Assembly (NCBI RefSeq): GCF_032854445.1
Contig: NC_088297.1
Span: 23,201,127-23,265,126, forward strand
DNA: 64,000 nt
Source of the DNA: Liolophura sinensis
Taxonomy: Eukaryota; Mollusca; Polyplacophora; Chitonida; Chitonidae
Direction: 5' to 3'
Below are positions 9,355 through 21,300 of the stretch, one piece after another (position 1 is the first letter of the stretch; each line of letters opens with the position of its first letter). The position numbers and the translations under genes are program-made. The notes under the pieces are model-generated. The model was not told where the DNA came from, did no database searches, and saw only the letters and a list, made by a program, of their open reading frames with translations.

Positions 9355-12300
9355 ATGGCAGACACAAGCTCAGCCCTTACCGTTGGCGGTGACAGGACAA
9401 CTGGACAATCCGTGCGGACACAAAATGGTAATTTAGTATACGCGTAAACTCTATTTGATTGCTGCCGTTCGATACTTTTGTGATCTTTGTGGAAAAAAAC
9501 TGAAATCTTACTTTGCTGGAAAGAGCATGACTCGACGCACATGGTCAAACAAAATGGCCGACATACTTATCGTTCGGAAAACTCCAATGTGAGCTCAATA
9601 GCTTACTCTAAAACGACACAGTTTTAAAGGTTTTAATAAAGTCTGTCGAAACAGCGTGTGCTCAAACAAACAATTTCTGTATTGTTATGTCCCACATGGT
9701 TACAGGTGAACGGGAAAGATTCTTTTTCAAGCAACCCATCTTTATAAAGCGCCTTGCTGTTGTTGTTTCACATGCTACTAGTGTTGCTGTGGTGACGAAA
9801 TTTTCTCCTGCTTCATTTTGTCGCACGTGGGGGCTTTGTCTTCTTACCCTTGTGGCTTTCAGATAATGGCTTGTTAATCAAATAATTGTACTGTTATGGC
9901 TGTTTTGAAATGATATTGATTTTTTTACAGTCCCGGTTATGCGAAATGTGTATTCAGTCTAGCAAGCACCGTAAAATGAAGTTTTTTTTAGCAGCGTTAG
10001 TTAGGAAGAGCTCCCACTCTGTCTTGTCTAAACTTGCGTGAACTTAGGACACTCCTGAAATGACTCGTGGAGGTGACGCTTTTCAGATGTAGTCCACATG
10101 ACAAAAGCATGTGAGGCATGCGCATTCAACACTTATTATATCCATTTGCCTTAAACAAGTGTAAAAAACAAATTCTGTCACAGAAACTCAAATGGTCTAG
10201 TTATCTAAACGCTGGGATGCAGACTTGACATGCTGTCTGATGGAAGTTCAAATCCTGAGCTTTTCACAATGTACAAAAGTTACTACAATGACGGTGTATG
10301 AACCGCAACCAGGTGATCTCTGAATACTCGTGGATGACAGTATCACCTAACAGAAAATACCATGAAAAACTTTGTACTTACACTGTATTTTTGTTTTAAA
10401 TTCTCCCCATGCATTTTTAATAGTCATTTTTTTCCACGACGAAGAGGACCTACGGCTGGATCTCAGCGGACGGAAGTCCTGTCAAGCACACATTTCCATG
10501 TTCAGTCTTTGAACAAAAAAAAACCATTTGTAGCAAACCTCAGTCACTAGATAATGTTCAGATCTGACAAATAACGTTTTAATTTTTGCTGCCATTTATC
10601 AAAATTCAGTCTCCAAAAAACCTGGAGGCAAACTGCGTGCTTGGCTTCGCAGAAGCTGAAGATATTATTGCACCTGGGAAGGAAACCAGACAGACCGCAG
10701 GCGATCACATGCAGTCACTCGCGCTACGCTAATGTCGAAAACAGAACGATCGGAAGCCAAAATAGGTCAGATTATTTGTCAGGACCATTGTGGCAGCGAA
10801 CAAAGAAGGTTACTAGTGTCATGTTTCATTTCATGACTTCTAATAATTGCCTCCTTAAATCCAATCAATGCTAACGGTCATACATCTTTCTGTAAAAGGG
10901 AGACAACTCATTTCGCAAACAGGTTGCTTCGCAGAACTTTGGATATGTTCAAATTGAGTTTATGAAAAATTTTGAGAGAAAGACACCCTCAAATTGAATA
11001 AATATAACCAGTTATTGAGTTTTTATTCAATGGACTGACCAAATACTGGCCTGTCCAGACAACTTCTATGAACCTCTGGGCATGCACCCAGGATATTGCC
11101 CAAAACACCATAAATTTGGTACCGAGATTGAGTGAATAACTAGGAGCAAAAGCGATGGCTATGATCTTCAGTGCAGCTCCTGCTGGCTTCCCCTCTGGCC
11201 GTATGTGAGAAGGTTTGCCAGCAGGCTGCAGATGGTAGTGGGTTTCTGGAGGAATGCCTGTTTTCCTCCCACAATGGTGCTGGCTGCCATCGTATAAGTG
11301 AAATATTCTTGAGTATGGCGTATAAAACCAATGAAATAAATAAATATAAGTGAAATATTCTTGGGTATGGCGTAGAACACCAATGAAATAAATAAATAAA
11401 TAGATCATAAGACTTGTACACCACCTGTAGTTTCAGTACTTTTGGATGACCACTTCCATTATGACTTACAACAGATCACTGGTTCAGCATGGTGGGAGTA
11501 TTCCAGATGAACAACGGTCTACTCTAGTTGTTTAGACATATTTGTGGGATTTGCTCAAAACATGCAACCCATTACTGTGAACACTTTCAGATCTGTTGGG
11601 GGTTATAGTTGCTCCTTCTTTTGTTTTTACAATGTTCTTCATTTTCCAGTGTTGGCGGCCAGCTCCATTGCTAACATCGTCAAGAGCAGCCTTGGACCTG
11701 TAGGCCTGGACAAGATGCTGGTGGATGATGTCGGGGTGAGATGAGTGTTCTGTGTAAACTACATTGGACGGGTTGGCCAGTTTCAGGGCTTCACAAAAAG
11801 TATAATTTTATCAGTCTAAACAGAACAATGTCTTAAGAATGTAGTAGAATAACCACCTTGCAAACATGGGAAAAGGTTGAAGAATTACAGTTGTCCTCAG
11901 TCATACTATCAGTGTAAGGGGTCTCCATGGCTGAGTGACCAAAGTGATCATACTATCAGTGTAAGGGGTCTCCATGGCTGAGTGACCAAAGTGATCATAC
12001 TATCAGTGTAAGGGGTCTCCATGGCCGAGTGACCTAAGTGATCATACTATCAGTGTAAGGGGTCTCCATGGCCAAGTGACCAAAGTGATCATACTATCAG
12101 TGTAAGGGGTCTCCATGGCTGAGTGACCAAAGTGATCATACTATCAGTGTAAGGGGTCTCCATGGCTGAGTGACCAAAGTGATCATACTATCAGTGTAAG
12201 GGGTCTCCATGGCCGAGTGACCTAAGTGATCATACTATCAGTGTAAGGGGTCTCCATGGCCAAGTGACCAAAGTGATCATACTGTCAGTGTAAGGGGTCT

Positions 12301-15300
12301 CCATGGCCAAGTGACCAAAGTGATCATACTATCAGTGTAAGGGGTCTCCATGGCCAAGTGACCAAAGTGATCATACTGTCAGTGTAAGGGGTCTCCATGG
12401 CTGATTGACCAAGGGGATCACACTATCAGTGTAAGGGGTCTCCATGGCTGAGTGACCAAGGTGATCACACTGTCAGTGTAAGGGGTCTCCATGGCTGAGT
12501 GACCATAGTGATCATACTATCAGTGAAAGGGGTCTCCATGGCTGAGTGACCAAAGTGATCATACTATCAGTGTAAGGGGTCCCCATGGCCAAGTGACCAA
12601 AGTGATCATACTATCAGTGGAAGGGGTCTCCATGGCTGAGTGACCAAAGTGATCATACTATCAGTGGAAGGGGTCTCCATGGCCAAATGACCAAAGTGAT
12701 CATACTATCAATGTTAGGGGTCTCCATGGCCGAGTGACCAAGGGGATCATACTATCAGTGTAAAGGGTCTCCATGGCCGAGTGACCAAAGTGATCACACT
12801 ATCAGTGGAAGGGGTCTCCATGGCTCAGTGACCAAAGTGATCACACTATCAGTGTAAGAGGTCTCCATGGCTCAGTGACCAAAGTGATCACACTACCAGT
12901 GTAAGGGGTCTCCGTGGCTGAGTGACCAAAGTGATCACACTACCAGTGTAAGGGGTCTCCATGGCTGATTGACCAAGGTGATCACACTGTCAGTGTAAGG
13001 GGTCTTCATGGCTGAGTGACCAAGGTGATCACACTATCAGTGTAAGGGCTCTACCTTGCTGAGTGACCATAGTGATCATACTATCAGTGTAAGTGGTCTC
13101 CATGGCCAAGTGACTAAGGTGATCACACTATCAGTGTAAGGGGTCTCCATGGCCGAGTGACCAAGGGGATCACACTATCAGTGTAAGGGGTCTCCATGGC
13201 CGAGTGACCAAAGTGATCACACTATCAGTGTAAGGGGTTTCCATGGCTGAGTGACCAAAGTGATCATACTGTCAGTGTAAGGGGTCTCCATGGCCAAGTG
13301 ACCAAAGTGATCATGCTATCATTGTAAGGGGTCTCCATGGCTGAGTGACCAAGGTGATCATACTGTCATTGTAAGGGGTCTCCATGGCCAAGTGACCAAG
13401 GTGATCACACTATCAGTGTAAGGGGTCTCCATGGCCGAGTGACCAGAGTGATCACACTATCAGTGTAAGGGGTCTCCATGGCTGAGTGACCAAGGTGATC
13501 ATACTGTCAGTGTAAGGGGTCTCCATGGCTGAGTGACCAAGGGGATCACACTATCAGTGTAAGGGGTCTCCATGGCTGAGTGACCAAGGTGATCATACTA
13601 TCAGTGGAAGGGGTCTCCATGGCTGAGTGACCAAGGGGATCACACTATCAGTGTAAGGGGTCTCCATGGCCAAGTGACCAAAGTGACCATACCATCATTG
13701 TAAGGGGTCTTCATGGCTGAGTGACCAAGGTGATCATACTGTCATTGTAAGGGGTCTCCATGGCTGAGTGACCAAGGTGATCATACTATCAGTGGAAGGG
13801 GTCTCCATGGCTGAGTGACCAAGGGGATCACACTATCAGTGTAAGGGGTCTCCATGGCCAAGTGACCAAAGTGACCATACCATCATTGTAAGGGGTCTTC
13901 ATGGCTGAGTGACCAAGGGGATCACACTATCAGTGTAAGGGGTCTCCATGGCCAAGTGACCAAAGTGACCATACCATCATTGTAAGGTGTCTTCATGGCT
14001 GAGTGACCAAGGTGGTCATACTATCAGTGTAAGTGGTCTCCATGGCCAAGTGACCAAGGTGATCACACTATCAGTGGAAGGGGTCTCCATGGCTGAGTGA
14101 CCAAGGGGATCACACTATCAGTGTAAGGGGTCTCCATGGCCAAGTGACCAAGGTGGTCATACTATCAGTGTAAGTGGTCTCCATGGCCAAGTGACCAAAG
14201 TGATCACACTACCAGTGTAAGGGGTCTCCGTGGCTGAGTGACCAAAGTGATCACACTACCAGTGTAAGGGGTCTCCATGGCTGATTGACCAAGGTGATCA
14301 CACTGTCAGTGTAAGGGGTCTTCATGGCTGAGTGACCAAGGTGATCACACTATCAGTGTAAGGGCTCTACCTTGCTGAGTGACCATAGTGATCATACTAT
14401 CAGTGTAAGTGGTCTCCATGGCCAAGTGACTAAGGTGATCACACTATCAGTGTAAGGGGTCTCCATGGCCGAGTGACCAAGGGGATCACACTATCAGTGT
14501 AAGGGGTCTCCATGGCCGAGTGACCAAAGTGATCACACTATCAGTGTAAGGGGTTTCCATGGCTGAGTGACCAAAGTGATCATACTGTCAGTGTAAGGGG
14601 TCTCCATGGCCAAGTGACCAAAGTGATCATGCTATCATTGTAAGGGGTCTCCATGGCTGAGTGACCAAGGTGATCATACTGTCATTGTAAGGGGTCTCCA
14701 TGGCCAAGTGACCAAGGTGATCACACTATCAGTGTAAGGGGTCTCCATGGCCGAGTGACCAGAGTGATCACACTATCAGTGTAAGGGGTCTCCATGGCTG
14801 AGTGACCAAGGTGATCATACTGTCAGTGTAAGGGGTCTCCATGGCTGAGTGACCAAGGGGATCACACTATCAGTGTAAGGGGTCTCCATGGCTGAGTGAC
14901 CAAGGTGATCATACTATCAGTGGAAGGGGTCTCCATGGCTGAGTGACCAAGGGGATCACACTATCAGTGTAAGGGGTCTCCATGGCCAAGTGACCAAAGT
15001 GACCATACCATCATTGTAAGGGGTCTTCATGGCTGAGTGACCAAGGTGATCATACTATCAGTGTAAGGGGTCTCCATGGCTGAGTGACCAAGGTGATCAT
15101 ACTGTCAGTGTAAGGGGTCTCCATGGCTGAGTGACCAAGGTGATCACACTATCAGTGTAACGGGTCTCCATGGCTGATTGACCAAGGTGATCACACTATC
15201 AGTGTAAGGGGTCTCCATGGCCAAGTGACCAGAGTGATCATACTGTCAGTGTAAGGGGTCTCCATGGCCAAGTGACCAAAGTGATCATACTATCAGTGTA

Positions 15301-18300
15301 AGGGGTCTTCATGGCTGAGTGACCAAAGTGATCATACTGTCAGTGTAAGGGGTCTCCATGGCTGAGTGGCCAAGGGGATCACACTATTAGTGTAAGGGGT
15401 CTCCATGGCTGAGTGACCAAGGTGATCATACTGTCATTGTAAGGGGTCTCCATGGCTGAGTGACCAAAGTGATCACACTCTCAGTGTAAGGGGTCTCCAT
15501 GGCCAAGTGACCAAAGTGATCATACTGTCAGTGTAAGGGGTCTCCATGGCTGAGTGACCAAGGTGATCATACTATCAGTGTAAGGGGTCTCCATGGCTGA
15601 GTGACCAAGGTGATCACACTATCAGTGTAAGGGGTCTCCATGGCTGAGTGACCAAGGTGATCAAACTATCAGTGGAAGGGGTCTCCATGGCTGAGTGACC
15701 AAGGGGATCACACTATCAGTGTAAGGGGTCTCCATGGCCAAGTGACCAAAGTGACCATACCATCATTGTAAGGTGTCTTCATGGCTGAGTGACCAAGGTG
15801 GTCATACTATCAGTGTAAGTGGTCTCCATGGCCAAGTGACCAAGGTGATCACACTATCAGTGGAAGGGGTCTCCATGGCTGAGTGACCAAGGGGATCACA
15901 CTATCAGTGTAAGGGGTCTCCATGGCCAAGTGACCAAGGTGACCATACCATCATTGTAAGGGGTCTTCATGGCTGAGTGACCAAGGTGATCATACTATCA
16001 GTGTAAGAGGTCTCCATGGCCAAGTGACCAAGGTGATCACACTATCAGTGTAAGGGGTCTCCATGGCCGAGTGACCAAAGTGATCACACTATCAGTGTAA
16101 GGGGTCTCCATGGCTGAGTGACCAAGGTGATCACACTGTCAGTGTAAGGGGTCTCCATGGCTGAGTGACCAAGGGGATCACACTATCAGTGTAAGGGGCC
16201 TCCATGGCCAAGTGACCAAAGTGACCATACCATCATTGTAAGGGGTCTTCATGGCTGAGTGACCAAGGTGATCATACTGTCAGTGTAAGGGGTCTCCATG
16301 GCCAAGTGACCAAAGTGATCATACTATCAGTGTAAGGGGTCTCCATGGCTGAGTGACCAAGGTGATCACACTATCAGTGTAAGGGGTCTCCATGGCTGAG
16401 TGACCAAGGTGATCATACTGTCAGTGGAAGGGGTCTCCATGGCCGAGGGACCAAAGTGATCACGCTATCAGTGTAAGGGGTCTCCATGGCCGAGTGACCA
16501 AGGGGATCACACTATCAGTGTAAGGGGTCTCCATGGCTGAGTGACCAAAGTGATCATACTATCAGTGTAAGAGGTCACCATGGCTGAGTGACCAAGGTGA
16601 TCATACTACCAGTGTAAGGGGTCTCCATGGCTGAGTGACCAAGATGATAGCACAATGAATCACAAGCCTCTCACCAGTGCCATCAATGCGAGTTTCAAGT
16701 CCAGCCCATACTGGCATGGGAAGGTCTGCCAACAGCAGCAGGTTCTGCTTAGTTTCCTCCCACCATAATGCTGGTCGCCATCATATAAATGAAATGCTCT
16801 TGAGTACGGCGTGTAACACCAATCAGATACATAAACAAAGTGAGATATTCTTGAGTAACCATAATACGCTCATCAAATTAATAGATGCAGGCAGCGAAAT
16901 TTGGCGCGAACGAAACCGTCGGTCGCGCAACGGTTACGTGCGGTTCAATTTGGCTAACCGGAAAATCGGTTAGGCCAACTGCCCAACGAGAACGTCCTTA
17001 GAGTCAGTGTGCATTAGGTAACTACAGATAAACTGGACTGAACAGCTTTCATAATCACAACACGGCCAGTATGGCAACGCGTCTAAAAATAGAAACATCG
17101 ATTTCCGCCACAGCCAGCTGCCTGTGCTGGTCACATGGAAATGTAATCATTCATGTATGCTTTACAGGCTTTGAGATAATACTCAAATTATTTATTTTGA
17201 CTTATCTTTTCACGATCACGCAAGTAAATAAAACAAGGTTACCTTTTCATGTACATGTAGTTTAACTGCTACTCCAGCCCAAATTAGTCGAGTCTACCGT
17301 ACAGATTGATGGAACCCTTACGGGACCTCACCGGCTGCGTTCTGATTTAGAGCACAGGCCTGTGACGTCAAGGTCTCTCCCGGCCCTGTAGCGAGTATAT
17401 ATATATATATATATATATATCACTGTGGTAAGACTCACACCACATGCGTTGGAAACTGCGTTAATTATCAGTAATCAGGGATACCAAACTCGCTCCCCAA
17501 TACCGTAATGACACTTACTGGAAGTACTTAATGTTGGACTGGGCATATTGCAAACATATAAGCCTGTATAACGGAATTTCACGTAAAAATGTGCCACAGG
17601 AGTCAAGTACCAACCAGGCAACACACAACGTTGAAACACCGTGTGAGTGTAAAATTTCTCTTTCTTTTGTTCACCAACCTTACGGTATGAGCTGCTAGAT
17701 ATAGAAAAGAAAAACAAACATAACATTGAGCTGAATACTTTTATTAATGATCCAGAATGATGCCTGAAACATAAACCACGTAAACAATTAGCGTAACCGA
17801 TCGGGTTGATAAACATACGTGGCGTAACCAAATGATCGGTTAGGCGAGGCGGAAAAGACGTAACCGATTTCTGGGTTTCGCCGGCAGGCCAAATTTCGCT
17901 GCCTGTAGATGGATACAGTAGCGTTGATATAGGCTGGACTAATTTTGATAGGGAGATTACTTCCCAAGCACATGAACAGAATATTGTAAGTATTCATGTG
18001 CACAGGAAAAGCTGAGACCTCAGAGTACCATGCTCCTCAGAGTTGATCCAAAACTGGGCAGTATGATTTAAAACTCTGGTATTCTGCTGAGAGCTGAAAC
18101 TTTCACTGTGTGTATTTATTGTTCTAAATCATTCAATGTATCAAATTATGATGTAATTTTGATGGCTCTCGCAGGCTTTTTTTAGCTCAAGCGTTACTAA
18201 TAATGCCTCAGCTTTTTGTCCGTTGATCATAGAGGGCACAGACTGAATTCCAGTTGACAGTTAGCAAATGGGTTCAGTATCTGGCTCGGGGACATAAACT

Positions 18301-21300
18301 GGACCATGGTCATATAAATGAGATATTAATGGTTGTGATTTCCCTTACAGGATGTGACAATCACCAATGACGGAGCGACGATACTGAAGCTTCTGGAGGT
18401 GGAGCACCCAGCGGCCAAGGTTCTTGTGGAGCTGGCTGACCTTCAGGATCAAGAGGTCGGAGATGGCACCACGTCTGTTGTAAGTCCTCTCCAGAATATC
18501 AGACGCTTGTCTGAAAGGGAACTCCCAATGTTCTGACTGTTGTATTGCCAGTAACATAAAGCTGTTATCATTCCCCACAGTATCGTTGCAATGTTGCCAA
18601 GTGTGGTGAGTGTGTAACCATTCATCACATTGTAAATGCTTAATGATTCATCACATTGCTGCAATGTTGCCAAAGTGTTGTGAATGTGTAGTTATTCATC
18701 ACATTATCGCTGCAATGTTGCCAAAGTGCTGTGAGTGTGTACCCATTCATCATGTTATCGCTGCAATGTTGCCAAAGTGCCGTGAATGCGTAACCATTCA
18801 TGGCAGTTGTGAATGCATAATCATTCATCACATTATCACTGCAATGTTGCCAAAGTGTTGTGAATGTGTAATCATTCATCACATTGCTGCAATGCTGCCA
18901 AAGTGTTGTGAATGTGTAATCATTCATCACATCGCTGCAATGTTGCCAAAGTGTTGTGAATGCGTAATTATTCATCACATTATCACTGCAATGCTGCCAA
19001 AGTGTTGTGAATGTGTAATCATTCATCACATCGCTGCAATGCTGCCAAAGTGTTGTGAATGCGTAATTATTCATCACATTATCACTGCAATGCTGCCAAA
19101 GTGTTGTGAATGTGTAATCATTCATCACATCGCTGCAATGCTGCCAAAGTGTTGTGAATGCGTAATTATTCATCACATTATCACTGCAATGCTGCCAAAG
19201 TGTTGTGAATGTGTAATCATTCATCACATCGCTGCAATGCTGCCAAAGTGTTGTGAATGCATAATCATTCATCACATTATCACTGCAATGTTGCCAAAGT
19301 GTTGTGAATGTGTAATCATTCATCACATCGCTGCAATGCTGCCAAAGTGTTGTGAATGCGTAATTATTCATCACATCGCTGCAATGTTGCCAAAGTGTTG
19401 TGAATGCGTAATCATTCATCACATCGCTGCAATGTTGCCACAGTGTTGTGAATGCGTAATCATTCATCACATTGCTGCAATGCTGCCAAAGTGTTGTGAA
19501 TGTGTAATCATTCATCACATTGCTGCAATGTTGCCAAAGTGTTGTGAATGCTTAATCATTCATCACATCGCTGCAATGTTGCCAAAGTGTTGTGAATGCG
19601 TAATTATTCATCACATCGCTGCAATGCTGCCAAAGTGTTGTGAATGCGTAATCATTCATCACATCGCTGCAATGTTGCCAAAGTGTTGTGAATGTGTAAT
19701 CATTCATCACATTGCTGCAATGCTGCCAAAGTGTTGTGAATGTGTAATCATTCATCACATTGCTGCAATGTTGCCAAAGTGTTGTGAATGTGTAATCATT
19801 CATCACATTGCTGCAATGCTGCCAAAGTGTTGTGAATGCGTAATCATTCATCACATCGCTGCAATGTTGCCAAAGTGTTGTGAATGCGTAATCATTCATC
19901 ACATTGCTGCAATGCTGCCAAAGTGTTGTGAATGTGTAATCATTCATCACATTGCTGCAATGTTGCCAAAGTGTTGTGAATGCTTAATCATTCATCACAT
20001 TGCTGCAATGCTGCCAAAGTGTTGTGAATGTGTAATCATTCATCACATCGCTGCAATGTTGCCAAAGTGTTGTGAATGCGTAATCATTCATCACATCGCT
20101 GCAATGTTGCTAAAGTGTTGTGAATGCGTAATTATTCATCACATCGCTGCAATGCTGCCAAAGTGTTGTGAATGCGTAATCATTCATCACATCGCTGCAA
20201 TGTTGCCAAAGTGTTGTGAATGTGTAATCATTCATCACATTGCTGCAATGCTGCCAAAGTGTTGTGAATGTGTAATCATTCATCACATCGCTGCAATGTT
20301 GCCAAAGTGTTGTGAATGCTTAATCATTCATCACATCGCTGCAATGTTGCCAAAGTGTTGTGAATGTGTAATCATTCATCACATCGCTGCAATGTTGCCA
20401 AAGTGTTGTGAATGTGTAAGGGGCCTCCGTGGCTCAGTCGGTTAGCGTGCTAGCGCAGCGTAATGACCCAGGAACCTCTCACCAATGCGGTCGATGTGAG
20501 TTCAAGTCCAGCTCATGCTGGCTTCCTCTCTGGCTGTAAGTGGGAAGGTCTGCCAGCTACTTGCGGATGGTCATGGGTTTCCCCCGGGCTGTGCCCGGTT
20601 TCCACCCACCATAATGCTGGCCGCCGTCGTATAAGTGAAATATTCTTGAGTATGGCGTAAAACACCAATCAAATAAATAAAATAAATAAATTGTGAATGT
20701 GTAATCATTCATCACATCGCTGCAATGTTGCCAAAGTGTTGTGAATGCGTAATCATTCATCACATCGCTGCAATGTTGCCAAAGTGTCGTGAATGTGTGG
20801 TTATTCATCACATTATCGCTGCATGATTTTTCCTATTTGTTTTGTGTATGGTAAGTGACAGATATACAACAAGGATTTTTTTTGCTATATCTTCTTTCTT
20901 GGTATACAGAAGTATAAACAGTGTTTTTGTTCATGGACAGTTATCAAAGAATCTCAGTCCACAGACTGGGGAGTTGTGAAAGGTTGACAATCATTCAGTG
21001 TTCTGTTCCTTTGTTTTTAGGTAATAATTGCTGCAGAGTTGCTGAAGAATGCTGATGAGCTGGTGAAGTGTAAGATACATCCCACGTCAATCATCAGTGG
21101 ATACAGGCTGGCCTGCAAGTAAGACCACACGAACATGTCGTTAGCATGAACCCCATATACCCCCCCCCCCCCCCATAAAGCACATAAGGAAGACCACATG
21201 GCTTTGGTCTGCTCTTAATATATGCGCATGTACATGTTGTTCATTCATACCTAAAAGGCTTTCATCAGACACCTTGTGCTGTTTTACAGAAATAGAACAT

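Noticed and set aside
9535-9600. Alternative CCT1 start at the ATG near 9541 or 9553
   Set aside because: The exon at 9355-9427 encodes the conserved N-terminus and splices in phase to exon 2; the later ATGs do not.
18610-20445. 611-codon frame as a genuine Cys/His repeat protein gene
   Set aside because: It lies between CCT1 exons 3 and 4, starts in unique intron sequence, ends in a SINE, and the opposite strand is equally open. Kept only as a finding.
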